Part shown: piece by piece, positions 1-8,640 of the stretch
Position numbering within the stretch: the stretch's first letter is position 1
Layout of the letters: every line of letters begins with the position of its first letter
NCBI GenBank assembly: GCA_016287675.1
Contig: JAEFAR010000001.1
Coordinates: 165,053-229,052, forward strand
Direction of reading: 5' to 3'
DNA: 64,000 nt
Source: Lachnospiraceae bacterium
GTDB taxonomy: Bacteria; Bacillota; Clostridia; Lachnospirales; Lachnospiraceae
Position numbers and translations under genes: made by a program
Notes under the pieces: model-generated
Databases searched by the model: none
What the model was told of the DNA's origin: nothing
What the model saw: only the letters and a program-made list of their open reading frames with translations

Positions 1-657
1 CTTATCGGGATCTATCTTTTCTATCCCAAAAAGACCAAGTACAACGGAACGGTTACAGGAAACAATGTAAAAGGAAAGATCCGGTTCTTTGAAGATAACA
101 CGGACAGAAGAGCCTATTGCAGATCCTTTATCGGAGAGATCATGAACTGGGATCTTAAGATCAGTGGGAACAAATACGACGGTAAGTCGGTAAAATACAA
201 TGACAAATCCATTGACGGTGAAGTAAAGACTTATGACAGAATCCTGTATCCCGAAAGCTGTGAGGTGCCTGACTATTCCGGCATAGAAGTTGAGGCAGTG
301 CCCGGAAACTTTGGTTACACGGAGTACACCTGCAGGAACTGCGGATACACTTACAGGGACAACTATAAGATCTATGCGACGCCCACGCCGACGCCGTCAC
401 CCACACCTACACCCACGAAAACTCCGACACCTACACCTACGCCTACACCGGTGCCCACAGACACGCCCACGCCCACATTTACACCGATGCCTTCACCCAC
501 GGACACTCCGTCACCTGCTGTGCAGCCCACACTTGCCCCGGCTTCCGCAGATGATACAAAGGGACCCTCGATTCACATAGTCGTGGCAGTACTTGTCCCT
601 GCGGTTATTGTGATGATCACGGTTATTATAGTGATCATAAAGCGCAAAAACTGTTAA
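1..657 (+). CDS. Surface protein with Pro/Thr linker and C-terminal membrane anchor (5' partial)
   Basis: The frame is open from base 1, so the N-terminus lies outside the window; the internal ATG at 142 is unlikely to be the start. The visible 218 residues contain polar sequence, one C-x2-C pair in [10 protein letters not shown] (about residues 110-120), a Thr-Pro linker rich in TPTPTP (about 125-172), and one hydrophobic helix near 193-215 followed by KRKNC. This order suggests a protein held in the membrane by its C-terminal helix, with a rigid linker spanning the wall and the rest outside. The function of the missing part is unknown. The next lipoprotein also uses short TPTPT linkers. Confidence 0.6.
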   Translation, partial: LIGIYLFYPKKTKYNGTVTGNNVKGKIRFFEDNTDRRAYCRSFIGEIMNWDLKISGNKYDGKSVKYNDKSIDGEVKTYDRILYPESCEVPDYSGIEVEAVPGNFGYTEYTCRNCGYTYRDNYKIYATPTPTPSPTPTPTKTPTPTPTPTPVPTDTPTPTFTPMPSPTDTPSPAVQPTLAPASADDTKGPSIHIVVAVLVPAVIVMITVIIVIIKRKNC

Positions 658-667
658 CCGTTTTTTC

Positions 668-696
668 TTGCATTTTACGAGAACCTAAGTTACAAT
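668..696 (+). promoter_or_regulatory. Sigma-A-type promoter of the dCMP deaminase gene
   Basis: The -35 box TTGCAT (668-673) and the -10 box TACAAT (691-696) are separated by 17 bases. An AAGGAG ribosome site and the ATG at 741 follow. Confidence 0.55.
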
Positions 697-740
697 TATC
701 AATTAGCTCATTCTTTCATTATTTTAATAAGGAGAAGAAG

Positions 741-1220
741 ATGAAAAAAGCCGATTATTTGAAATGGGACGAGTACTTTATGGGAATCGCACTCCTTTCT
801 GCGCAGCGGAGCAAAGATCCGAACACTTGCGTCGGCGCATGCATCGTCAGTGCGGACAACAAGATTCTTTCTGTTGGCTACAACGGAATGCCCAAAGGCT
901 GTTCGGATGATGAATATCCCTGGGAGCGGGAGGGCAGTACGCTGGAGACAAAGTATGTCTATGTTTGTCATGCGGAGCTTAATGCCATTTTGAATTACAC
1001 CGGAACTGATCTCAGAGGCTCAAAGGTCTACACTACGCTTTTTCCCTGCAATGAGTGTACAAAGGCGCTGATACAGGCGGGGATCTCGGAGATCATCTAT
1101 TATTCCGACAAGTATCGCGATACGGACACGGACATAGCTGCCAAACGTATGCTTAAAAGTGCCGGAGTTTCTTACAGAAGATACGAAGCGGGCAGCAAGG
1201 AAGTCGAATTAAAGCTGTGA
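741..1220 (+). CDS. dCMP/cytidine deaminase family protein
   Basis: Zinc-dependent deaminase of the ComEB/dCMP deaminase group, expected to convert dCMP to dUMP for dTTP synthesis. The zinc and catalytic signature is visible: HAE at residues 77-79 and PCNEC at 102-106. The length of 159 aa fits the family. The N-terminal segment with YF, GIA and RSKDP is typical of dCMP deaminases rather than tRNA adenosine deaminases. The start follows AAGGAG at good spacing. It has its own promoter, and the next gene begins 16 bases downstream, so they may be cotranscribed. The exact substrate is inferred from the family. Confidence 0.85.
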   Translation: MKKADYLKWDEYFMGIALLSAQRSKDPNTCVGACIVSADNKILSVGYNGMPKGCSDDEYPWEREGSTLETKYVYVCHAELNAILNYTGTDLRGSKVYTTLFPCNECTKALIQAGISEIIYYSDKYRDTDTDIAAKRMLKSAGVSYRRYEAGSKEVELKL

Positions 1221-1236
1221 TCCGTAAAGAGGCAAA

Positions 1237-2403
1237 ATGAAAAAGCTTTTATTTACAATTATTCTTTTATACATTTCAATAATAGGAACCGGATGCGGGC
1301 TGGCAATGTTTGACAATGCTACGCAAAGATTTGACTCCATGATCGGAAACACCATTGCCGAAAAAATGGGAGACACGCTTGAGAGTCTTGTTTCCGGAGG
1401 AGATGAAGGCTACGGAGATGAACAGGGCGTCACTATAACGATACTGACCCCCACACCCACCGAGGATCCCTTCTTTGTTCCCACAGCCACACCTTTTATC
1501 ATTGCAACGCCCACTCCCATGTCGGATGAGCCTGCAGGAAAGAAAGTGGATGAATGGGTTTACGCCACGGAACCTGCAAACGTGCGTTCGGGATGGTCTA
1601 CCGAGTATCTGGTGGCAGGCGGACTTGCCGAAAACGACTGTGTTCACAGGGTTGCTCTTCTCTCAAACGGATGGAGCAAGATCTCATATAACGGAAATTA
1701 CGCTTATGTTTACGGCGATTACCTGACCACGGAAAAACCGGCCAGAGTGGGAACAGTCCATCTTGATGTTATGGAGTACACTTTGGAAGCAGCCAAAACA
1801 GGCGAAGATGTTTACGTCCTTGACGTGAAGAACATCATGCAAAAGCCGGAGCTGATCAACGGACCGGAGATCACGTGTCTGGCTACGGTGCTTCATTATC
1901 TGGGCTACGACAAAGTCAATAAGGTGGCTCTTGCGGAAGATTTCCTTAAAACCGCAGAACCCGGAACGGCTACTCCTTTTGAAGCTTACATCGGAGACCC
2001 CAAAACAAGCATAAACAGTTACGGCTGCTATGCACCGGTGATCGTTGATGCGGCAAATGCATGGTTCGAAGATAAAAACATTCAGAAGAAATGCCTGGAA
2101 GTTTCCGGCGGTTCTCTGGATGAGCTTCTGCTATATGTTAAAAGCGGTGTTCCTGTCATATGCTGGACGACTGTAAGCCTTGCTCCCACTTCCTTCGGTG
2201 ATGCCTGGGAGATAAACGGCGAGAGATACATCTGGCGTAATAACGAGCATTGTGTTGTCATCAGCGGCTTCAACAGAACAAAGGGCACCATAATAGTCTG
2301 CGATCCCCTTAAGGGACTTGTGGAATACGACAAGGAAGCTTTTAACGTAAGATACAAGGAACAATACAGTAACGCCTGCATTATCACTAACAAGGTTCAG
2401 TAA
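1237..2403 (+). CDS. Lipoprotein with SH3-like and C39-like cysteine peptidase domains
   Basis: A lipoprotein signal peptide ends at Cys20 (lipobox GTGC). A Thr-Pro linker (about 70-95) leads to a bacterial SH3-like domain (about 108-162, with ANVRSG and GWSKISYNG typical of SH3_3). The C-terminal half resembles Peptidase_C39_2: NGPEITCLATVL holds the candidate catalytic Cys214, NNEHCVVISGFN holds His338, and CDPLKG holds Asp356. It is therefore likely an extracellular cysteine peptidase or peptidase-like protein bound to the membrane, with the SH3 part touching the wall. Whether it cleaves bacteriocin leaders, peptidoglycan or other proteins cannot be told, since no transporter is adjacent. 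Confidence 0.7.
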   Translation: MKKLLFTIILLYISIIGTGCGLAMFDNATQRFDSMIGNTIAEKMGDTLESLVSGGDEGYGDEQGVTITILTPTPTEDPFFVPTATPFIIATPTPMSDEPAGKKVDEWVYATEPANVRSGWSTEYLVAGGLAENDCVHRVALLSNGWSKISYNGNYAYVYGDYLTTEKPARVGTVHLDVMEYTLEAAKTGEDVYVLDVKNIMQKPELINGPEITCLATVLHYLGYDKVNKVALAEDFLKTAEPGTATPFEAYIGDPKTSINSYGCYAPVIVDAANAWFEDKNIQKKCLEVSGGSLDELLLYVKSGVPVICWTTVSLAPTSFGDAWEINGERYIWRNNEHCVVISGFNRTKGTIIVCDPLKGLVEYDKEAFNVRYKEQYSNACIITNKVQ

Positions 2404-2410
2404 CACAAGG

Positions 2411-2749
2411 ATGAAAATGGATTTTTTCAGGCGCAGGGAGTCGGCAGGACCCGACTTTAACAGAAAAGCGCCTTCCAAAAACGGAATATTTTCCTGTGCA
2501 TTCGGAATAGCGGCTTTGACGGTGTTTGCGGTTGCAAGCGCAATTTCAGCCGGAATGGGAGGAAATGCTGCGGAGCCGGTGGGATTAATGGGAATCTCAT
2601 CGGCGATGCTTTGTGTTGTGGGTCTGGCTTTTGCGGGAGATGGCATGAGAGAAAGGGAAGTGGGGTATCTGTTCCCGGTGATCGGATTTGTGATCAACGG
2701 GCTTTTACTTGTCTATCTGTTCTGGCTGTACATCTACGGGCTGATCTGA
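2411..2749 (+). CDS. Small multi-pass membrane protein
   Basis: This 112-aa protein has a short basic N-terminus (FFRRRE) and three or four hydrophobic helices (about 27-46, 54-74, 86-108). It begins 7 bases after the lipoprotein gene and ends 10 bases before the next one, so it belongs to the same operon. The pattern resembles small Lachnospiraceae membrane proteins that I remember as DUF6142-like, but that is not certain. ATG 2417 is an alternative start, closer to the AAGGATG motif. Function unknown. Confidence 0.6.
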   Translation: MKMDFFRRRESAGPDFNRKAPSKNGIFSCAFGIAALTVFAVASAISAGMGGNAAEPVGLMGISSAMLCVVGLAFAGDGMREREVGYLFPVIGFVINGLLLVYLFWLYIYGLI

Positions 2750-2759
2750 GGGAGGAAAG

Positions 2760-3569
2760 ATGGATTTTTTGGAAGAAAGATATTCTCTTGCCCGGGAAAA
2801 GATCAGGGAGATAGCGGCAGGAGAAGACAAAATTGACAATATGCCCGAAAAAACGACTGATGCCTTCACGTACATCGCATCACTCTGGATCAAAGCCTGC
2901 GGGCTTTACGACATCTGTAAAGAAAAGGATGACGATTCTTTAAGAGATCTTTGGAAATCAGAGAGTTTTGCAAAAGATTACCTTAAAGGGATATTACCGG
3001 GAAACTACGAAAATACTGTAGAAAATCCCGCCTATGCAATTAAAATGCTTAAAAGAAAAAACGGGCAGCTGTTTTCTTTTATGGCAAATGAAGTGTATCT
3101 GGCGCTTAATAACGCACTCAACAGAGAACTTGAGCTTTTGACCGTAAAACTTGAGCTGTTCATTGAGATCTTCTGCATTTTCAGAGACGCTTTTTCTGAC
3201 TCCGAAAACAGGGTCGAAGCGGAAAAACATGGATTTGAACTGGCTTTGGAAAGCATTTCATCTTTTATGAGGGACAACCTGGTCTTATTCGCGGAAGAGG
3301 CGGAAGAGCCCGATACGGAGCTTTTTGACGTTAATCCCCAATTCCTTTACGATCATAGATGTGATGCGGCCCTTTGGCTGGACAGCCTTTATCTTGCAAG
3401 ATACGCGGAGATGGGAAAACACTCCGCAAAACTGAAAAACAGGATCTTCGGAGCATCATTTCCGGAGCAGAACGGATTTGCGCCGACAGTAAAAAGAGAG
3501 AACATCTCCTTTACGCCGGCCCAGAAAAAACTTATTGAAAAATACAGCCCTGAAAAGGTGACTGTGTAA
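2760..3569 (+). CDS. Helical protein resembling the N-terminal domain of M29-type leucyl aminopeptidases
   Basis: The 269-aa protein is mostly alpha-helical and soluble. Its opening (ERYSLAREKIREIA), the NPAYAIK segment near residue 95 and the LFSFMANEVY segment match the non-catalytic N-terminal region of Clostridia aminopeptidases of the M29 group, as I remember them. The catalytic metal-binding half is absent: the frame stops at 3569 and purE starts at 3606, leaving no room for a remnant. It may be a free-standing regulatory or partner domain, or a truncated paralogue. It starts after GGGAGGAAAG at 2750-2759. Confidence 0.55.
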   Translation: MDFLEERYSLAREKIREIAAGEDKIDNMPEKTTDAFTYIASLWIKACGLYDICKEKDDDSLRDLWKSESFAKDYLKGILPGNYENTVENPAYAIKMLKRKNGQLFSFMANEVYLALNNALNRELELLTVKLELFIEIFCIFRDAFSDSENRVEAEKHGFELALESISSFMRDNLVLFAEEAEEPDTELFDVNPQFLYDHRCDAALWLDSLYLARYAEMGKHSAKLKNRIFGASFPEQNGFAPTVKRENISFTPAQKKLIEKYSPEKVTV

Positions 3570-3605
3570 ATATGGTCTTATGACCGGATCCAAAAGGGAG
3601 GAAAC

Positions 3606-4109
3606 ATGGCTAAAGTTGGTATTGTAATGGGAAGTGATTCTGATTTTCCCATCATGAAAAAAGCAGCCGAGATGCTGGAGAAATTCGGTATCGATTATGA
3701 AATGACGGTAATATCCGCTCATCGTATGCCTGACGTGTTCTTTGACTACGCGGCAGGGGCTGAAGAAAAGGGTTTTAAAGTGATCATCGCGGGAGCGGGC
3801 GGAGCGGCTCACCTTCCAGGTATGTGCGCGGCAATCTTTCCGCTGCCCGTTATCGGAGTGCCCATCAAGTCCGCAGCTCTTTCGGGGATGGATTCACTCT
3901 ATTCAATAGTGCAGATGCCCTCGGGTATCCCCGTAGCCACCGTTGCCATTGACGGCGGTGCTAACGCAGGCATATTGGCCGCGAAGATCCTTGCCACATC
4001 CGATAAGGAGCTTCTTAAGAAGCTTGAGGCGTACAAGGAAGAGCTCAAGAGCTCTGTAATGGTTAAAAAAGCCAAGATGGAAGAACTTGGCTTGAAATAT
4101 GAGAAATAA
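3606..4109 (+). CDS. purE: N5-carboxyaminoimidazole ribonucleotide mutase (PurE)
   Basis: Class I PurE converts N5-CAIR to CAIR in de novo purine synthesis. The family marks are clear: GSDSD at residues 9-13, SAHRMPD near 40, and the [11 protein letters not shown] loop near 65. The length of 167 aa is normal. GGGAGGAAAC precedes the ATG. No other purine gene is in the window; purE here lies between a hypothetical gene and secDF, which is not the usual pur operon layout. Confidence 0.95.
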   Translation: MAKVGIVMGSDSDFPIMKKAAEMLEKFGIDYEMTVISAHRMPDVFFDYAAGAEEKGFKVIIAGAGGAAHLPGMCAAIFPLPVIGVPIKSAALSGMDSLYSIVQMPSGIPVATVAIDGGANAGILAAKILATSDKELLKKLEAYKEELKSSVMVKKAKMEELGLKYEK

Positions 4110-4127
4110 ATAAAGGAAGAAAAAGAA

Positions 4128-6353
4128 ATGAATTCGAAATTAATTGGCAGCCTGAAACTTTTGGCAACTCTTGCGGTTGCAGCTTTTCTGACCTTCATGG
4201 CAGTGGTCGGCTTCGGTGAAAACAAGGTTTTCTCCGCTTCTGCCATCAAAAAGGGTCTTGATCTTGCGGGTGGTGTAAGCATCACCTATGAAACGGTCGA
4301 GGACGATCCCGACGCTGAGGATATGAATGATGCCATCTATAAATTACAGCTTCGTGCAGATGCTTATTCTACGGAAGCAAATGTTTACAAAGAGGGCACC
4401 AGAAGGATCACTGTAGAGATCCCCGGTGTCGATGATGCCGAAGCTATACTCACGGATCTCGGTAATCCCGGAGCACTGTATTTTGTTTACGGTGCCGGAA
4501 ACATTACACCCGACTCTTCAAAGGAGAGCGGTTATCGCCTTTCGAAGACCATTGATGAGATCAAGGAAGCCGATCAGATCGTTTTAAACGGTAATGACAT
4601 TGCGGACGCAAAGGCAGGCACACAGGAAGCTCAGAGCTTTGTGGGCGGAAGAGAGATCGTTGTCCAGCTTTTTTTAAACGATGTCGGATCCGAAAAGTTT
4701 GCTGAGGGTACAGCCAAGAGTGTCGGACAGCAGATCGCCATTGTTTATGACGATGAGGTCATTTCCGCACCCAGAGTTAATTCTGCTATTACAGGCGGTA
4801 TGGCAGTGATCACGGGTATGAAAAATATTGAAGAGGCTGACAGGCTTGCTGCCACCATCAGGATAGGTGCACTTCCCATCGAACTCACCGAGATCCGTTC
4901 TAATGTGGTGGGCGCACAGCTGGGACAGGATGCCATCAAGTCGTCTCTCATTGCTGGAGCTGTGGGCTTTATCTGCCTGATCCTTTTCATGATCTGCTAC
5001 TACAGGGTACCCGGTTTTTCTGCATCCCTTGCCCTTGTTATTTATGTGGGACTTATGGTGTTCTTCCTGAACGTATTTAATGCAACCCTTACATTGCAGG
5101 GAATTGCAGGTATCATTCTCTCGATCGGTATGGCAGTGGATGCCAACGTAATTATCTTCCAGCGTATGAGAGAGGAGCTCGGAAAGGGACTTACAGTCAG
5201 AAGTGCCATGAAGAACGGCTTTAAGAAGGCTTTCAGTGCTATTTTTGACGGTAACGTGACCACACTTATTGCAGCGCTTGTGCTGTTTATCATGGCAGCA
5301 GGCGGAGTTAAGGGCTTTGCCACCACTCTTGCCATCGGTATCGTACTTTCCATGTTTACTGCCCTTGTGGTTACAAAGTTTATTTTAAGAGCATTATATG
5401 AGATCGGACTTTCCAATGAAAAGCTTTACGGCATTGCAAAGGAAAGAAGGAGCATTGCATTTGTAAAGAACAGTCCCAAGTTCGCAGCTCTTTCCTGCGT
5501 TCTGATCACTGTGGGCATAGTAGCCATGATCGTATTCGGTGTTAAGGATGGCAAGGCTTTAAATTACGGCCTTGATTTCTCGGGAGGTACATCACTTTCG
5601 GTTAATTTTTCCGATGAATACGGCAGAAGCATGAACGCCGAGCTTGAAAAACTGGTTTCCGACACTGTTTCCAAGACTTCTCAGATCACAAAGGTCTCCG
5701 GTGAGAACACCTACATCATCAAGACCATGGAGATCGACAAGGATCAGAGAGCAAAGATCGTAAATGCACTGGTTGACAGATACAACGTTGATGAATCAAA
5801 GATCGAAACAGTTAACATTTCCGGAAGTGTAAGCTCCGAAATGAGAAGACATGCCATCATTGCTGTTGTTGTTGCGGTTATCTGCATGCTGATTTACATC
5901 TGGTTCCGTTTCAAGAACTTCAATTTTGCAGCTTCTTCCGTAATCGCACTTGTGCATGACGTTTTGATCGTTCTTATGCTTTACGCTGTAGTGAGGATCT
6001 CCGTAGGCAACAGCTTCATCGCCTGCATGCTCACCATCGTAGGTTACTCCATTAACGCCACCATCGTTATCTTTGACCGTATCCGTGAGAATATGGCAGA
6101 GAAGCGCAAGAAGGAAACTGTTACGGAGATCGTGGACAGATCCGTAACCCAGACACTTTCAAGAAGCATCAACACATCCCTTACAACATTTGTAATGGTT
6201 CTTTCACTTGTGATCTTTGGTGTGGATGCGATCCGCGAATTTGCTTTCCCTCTGATGTTCGGTATCGTAGCAGGCGCGTTCTCATCCGTCTGCATTACAG
6301 GTCCCCTTTGGCATCTTATGGAAACACGTTTGTTAAAGCATGTTGAGGAATAA
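4128..6353 (+). CDS. secDF: Fused protein translocase subunit SecDF
   Basis: SecD and SecF help pull secreted proteins through SecYEG using the proton gradient. Here both are one 741-aa chain. The SecD half has an N-terminal membrane helix, the large periplasm-facing region with DLAGG (about 46-50), DVGSEKF and AIVYDDEVISAP, then a six-helix membrane block with SIGMAVDANVIIFQR. The SecF half repeats the plan with YGLDFSGG (about 480) and a second block ending in VGYSINATIVIFDRIREN. Fused SecDF is common in Firmicutes. It starts 18 bases after purE, and the next gene follows by 10 bases. Confidence 0.95.
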   Translation: MNSKLIGSLKLLATLAVAAFLTFMAVVGFGENKVFSASAIKKGLDLAGGVSITYETVEDDPDAEDMNDAIYKLQLRADAYSTEANVYKEGTRRITVEIPGVDDAEAILTDLGNPGALYFVYGAGNITPDSSKESGYRLSKTIDEIKEADQIVLNGNDIADAKAGTQEAQSFVGGREIVVQLFLNDVGSEKFAEGTAKSVGQQIAIVYDDEVISAPRVNSAITGGMAVITGMKNIEEADRLAATIRIGALPIELTEIRSNVVGAQLGQDAIKSSLIAGAVGFICLILFMICYYRVPGFSASLALVIYVGLMVFFLNVFNATLTLQGIAGIILSIGMAVDANVIIFQRMREELGKGLTVRSAMKNGFKKAFSAIFDGNVTTLIAALVLFIMAAGGVKGFATTLAIGIVLSMFTALVVTKFILRALYEIGLSNEKLYGIAKERRSIAFVKNSPKFAALSCVLITVGIVAMIVFGVKDGKALNYGLDFSGGTSLSVNFSDEYGRSMNAELEKLVSDTVSKTSQITKVSGENTYIIKTMEIDKDQRAKIVNALVDRYNVDESKIETVNISGSVSSEMRRHAIIAVVVAVICMLIYIWFRFKNFNFAASSVIALVHDVLIVLMLYAVVRISVGNSFIACMLTIVGYSINATIVIFDRIRENMAEKRKKETVTEIVDRSVTQTLSRSINTSLTTFVMVLSLVIFGVDAIREFAFPLMFGIVAGAFSSVCITGPLWHLMETRLLKHVEE

Positions 6354-6363
6354 AAGGTTTTAA

Positions 6364-7632
6364 ATGACAGAGATCAACGAAAAAGATGAAGATCTTTTAA
6401 AGAAAAAGAGAAATACAGGGAAGGGCAGGGGAAGTTGGATCATCGGCCTTGTCCTTATTGTTGTTGCGGTCGCCGTTTACGGCTACCGCAACGGTTTTTT
6501 TAAGTCAGCTTTCAACAACAAAAAAGACAGCTCCGTGTATCTTACGGAGGCGCTGGTTGAAAAGATGGAAAAGGCTGACAGATTCGTACTTTCCGAGATA
6601 GAGCTTCTTCCGGAGGGAAGGGGCACTGCCGTGGGAAAGGTGCAGGTCAGGAAGGATGGAGTGAACAGTCTGGCTGATCTCCTTTTAGGGAATGTGACAC
6701 TGGACTTTCATTATACGGAAAATGGCTATGCCATCACGGAATCCAACTGGAACATTCCGTTAACTTCTTTTGACTTTGGAGATATTGATGTAAAAAAGAT
6801 AGCTTCTTCCGGTGTCTTAAAGAACTCACGTGTTAAGAAGCTGATCAGAGAGTATCGCCTTATTTATTTTAATGAGCTGTTTAAGAATGCAGTGATCTCC
6901 AGAGATGACAACTTCATTAACAATCTTGGCGGAGTCATTTTGGTCGAGACCGAGATGAAGTTCGAACTTTTGCCGGATGATTTTGACAGAGCCATACAGG
7001 CCTGCTTTGATACCGCAAAAAAGGATAAGGCACTGAAAAAAGTGTACAGATCCTTTGCACAGGATGATGTGACCTATGAGGAATTTCTTGATAATGAAAG
7101 ACAAAAAGCAGATTCACGGATGAAGGGCGACACCGGAATTAAAAGACTTTCGGGAGCCTTTTATATAAATGTAAGTGAAGGGCTCACAATGGCCGATCTT
7201 TTGATCGAACCTCTTGACGATGCAGACGGGAGAGCGGCACATCACCTTAAGGCGGGGTACACCTGCCTGAACAATAAGATTGGATTTGTTCTGAACTCCG
7301 ATGACGGAACAAATGTTGTAAACCTTCTGGGAAGCGGCAATTACAGCTCAGGAAAGACCACCTTCAATACAACGGGAAATATACTCGTGAAAGGACCCAA
7401 GGCTAAGGATCCCGCAGGGGATGAGATAAAGTTCACCACCTACGATCTTGAGCTTTTCAGGAGCGGCGAAGTATATGCAGCCGGGACAGTGACCCTGGAT
7501 TACGTGAACGATCCTGCCATCGACAAAAGGAATGTATTCTTTGAAAGCGAAAACGGGATCCAGAGAGCGGAGATCATTATGGTCAAAAACGACGGAAGTA
7601 CCGAAAAAACCGATATCTCCATAACAAGATAG
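6364..7632 (+). CDS. Membrane-anchored protein of unknown function downstream of SecDF
   Basis: A charged N-terminus (about 20 residues) precedes one membrane helix (about 25-43), then a large extracytoplasmic region of about 375 residues with no motif I recognise. A Pfam-like match is not evident by eye. The gap of 10 bases to secDF suggests cotranscription and perhaps a role beside secretion, but that is inference only. The C-terminal third has alternating beta-type sequence. The tRNA-Pro promoter starts immediately after its stop codon. Confidence 0.6.
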   Translation: MTEINEKDEDLLKKKRNTGKGRGSWIIGLVLIVVAVAVYGYRNGFFKSAFNNKKDSSVYLTEALVEKMEKADRFVLSEIELLPEGRGTAVGKVQVRKDGVNSLADLLLGNVTLDFHYTENGYAITESNWNIPLTSFDFGDIDVKKIASSGVLKNSRVKKLIREYRLIYFNELFKNAVISRDDNFINNLGGVILVETEMKFELLPDDFDRAIQACFDTAKKDKALKKVYRSFAQDDVTYEEFLDNERQKADSRMKGDTGIKRLSGAFYINVSEGLTMADLLIEPLDDADGRAAHHLKAGYTCLNNKIGFVLNSDDGTNVVNLLGSGNYSSGKTTFNTTGNILVKGPKAKDPAGDEIKFTTYDLELFRSGEVYAAGTVTLDYVNDPAIDKRNVFFESENGIQRAEIIMVKNDGSTEKTDISITR

Positions 7633-7635
7633 TTG

Positions 7636-7664
7636 TTGACATTTACAAAAGCCTGCTGTATAAT
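7636..7664 (+). promoter_or_regulatory. Consensus promoter of tRNA-Pro
   Basis: TTGACA (7636-7641) and TATAAT (7659-7664) are perfect matches to the sigma-A consensus with a 17-base spacer, 28 bases before the tRNA. It is the strongest promoter in the window, as expected for stable RNA. Confidence 0.85.
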
Positions 7665-7692
7665 TCGCTTGCTTTTTGTAAAACAAACGGCT

Positions 7693-7766
7693 CGGGGTGT
7701 GGCTCAGCTTGGTGGAGCGCCTGCTTTGGGAGCAGGAGGTCGCAGGTTCGAATCCTGTCACCCCGA
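7693..7766 (+). tRNA. tRNA-Pro (TGG)
   Basis: The acceptor arms CGGGGTG and CACCCCG pair fully. The anticodon arm CCTGC-TTTGGGA-GCAGG reads TGG. The T arm is GCAGG-TTCGAAT-CCTGT. Position 73 is A. CCA is not encoded. Confidence 0.95.
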
Positions 7767-7804
7767 TTCCGAAACCACAATAAAAACGATGGTTGACGGA
7801 CGGG

Positions 7805-7830
7805 ACACAACAAATTGTGTTTGTTTCTTG
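7805..7830 (+). terminator. Possible weak terminator after tRNA-Pro
   Basis: ACACAA (7805-7810) and TTGTGT (7815-7820) form a 6-bp hairpin with a CAAA loop, followed by an interrupted T-rich run. It lies between tRNA-Pro and the second tRNA promoter. Confidence 0.3.
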
Positions 7831-7850
7831 AAAAATAATAAAAAAGGTTG

Positions 7851-7879
7851 TTGACAAAACCTTCAACACGTGGTAAGAT
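7851..7879 (+). promoter_or_regulatory. Second tRNA promoter, for Gly-Arg-His-Gln-Lys
   Basis: TTGACA (7851-7856), a 17-base spacer and TAAGAT (7874-7879). It gives the five downstream tRNAs their own start within the 221-base gap after tRNA-Pro. Confidence 0.75.
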
Positions 7880-7987
7880 ATCGCCTGTTCGAGTGAGAAA
7901 CAAGAACAAACACAAAAAACGCGACTGGTATGATTCGTACCTTTCGGGCATATATCGATCCTCTTCAACGAGGGTAAAAATCTTTAT

Positions 7988-8058
7988 GCAGGTGTGGTTC
8001 AATGGTAGAACACCAGCCTTCCAAGCTGGATACGTGGGTTCGATTCCCATCACCTGCT
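7988..8058 (+). tRNA. tRNA-Gly (TCC)
   Basis: Acceptor GCAGGTG/CACCTGC, anticodon arm CCAGC-CTTCCAA-GCTGG reading TCC, T arm GTGGG-TTCGATT-CCCAT. 71 nt without encoded CCA. Confidence 0.95.
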
Positions 8059-8086
8059 TTTACTTAGACTTTTTGTACTAAGTTAT

Positions 8087-8160
<74 letters not shown>

Positions 8161-8238
8161 TGAGCGGTCTACGTATCGTAGACTGCATTCTTTTTTAAGA
8201 AGAAATTTCGGTTATCGTTTAATGAAAACGGTCATCAT

Positions 8239-8313
8239 GGTGGATATAGCGCAGTTGGCTAGCGCGCCAGATTGTGGCTCTGGAGGCCCAGGGTTCGAGT
8301 CCCTGTATCCACC
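8239..8313 (+). tRNA. tRNA-His (GTG)
   Basis: The anticodon arm CCAGA-TTGTGGC-TCTGG reads GTG. The acceptor GTGGATA/TATCCAC is extended by the encoded G at -1 (8239) facing C73 (8313), the identity element of tRNA-His. Confidence 0.95.
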
Positions 8314-8350
8314 CTTCTTCGTAAACCGGAATAAAGGGCACCGCACACAT

Positions 8351-8422
8351 TGGGCTATCGCCAAGCGGTAAGGCACAGCACTTTGACTGCTGCACTCGCT
8401 GGTTCGAATCCAGCTAGCCCAG
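8351..8422 (+). tRNA. tRNA-Gln (TTG)
   Basis: Acceptor TGGGCTA/TAGCCCA, anticodon arm CAGCA-CTTTGAC-TGCTG reading TTG, T loop TTCGAAT. 72 nt. Confidence 0.95.
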
Positions 8423-8439
8423 CTTCTGGGAGAAAACAT

Positions 8440-8512
8440 GGGCTACTAGCTCAGGCGGTAGAGCACTTGACTTTTAATCAAGGTGTCGCGGGTTCGAGTC
8501 CCGCGTGGCTCA
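8440..8512 (+). tRNA. tRNA-Lys (TTT)
   Basis: Acceptor GGGCTAC pairs with GTGGCTC (two G-T pairs). The anticodon arm CTTGA-CTTTTAA-TCAAG reads TTT. 73 nt, last of the cluster. Confidence 0.95.
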
Positions 8513-8524
8513 CAACGATAATAC

Positions 8525-8566
8525 AGGCGGATTCCGTTAGAAAACAGCGGTTTCCGCCTATTTCAT
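8525..8566 (+). terminator. Terminator of the tRNA cluster
   Basis: AGGCGGA (8525-8531) pairs with TCCGCCT (8553-8559), with extra pairing inside the loop, then ATTTCATTTC. The T run is broken, so strength is uncertain. Confidence 0.5.
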
Positions 8567-8610
8567 TTCTATAGATTTTTAAACAAACTAAACGAGCTAA
8601 AAGTCTTCTT

Positions 8611-8640
8611 TTTGTCTTCAAAGTCATTTTTGAAGACAAA
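8611..8640. repeat. Perfect 12-bp inverted repeat after the tRNA cluster
   Basis: TTTGTCTTCAAA (8611-8622) and TTTGAAGACAAA (8629-8640) are exact inverse copies separated by 6 bases. The repeat sits at the 5' edge of the truncated membrane protein frame. Confidence 0.7.

Noticed and set aside
379..530. Repeated CCCACACC/CCGACG-type triplets looking like a tandem repeat or array
   Set aside because: They encode the Thr-Pro linker of a membrane-anchored protein in a continuous frame. There are no unique spacers, so it is not a CRISPR.
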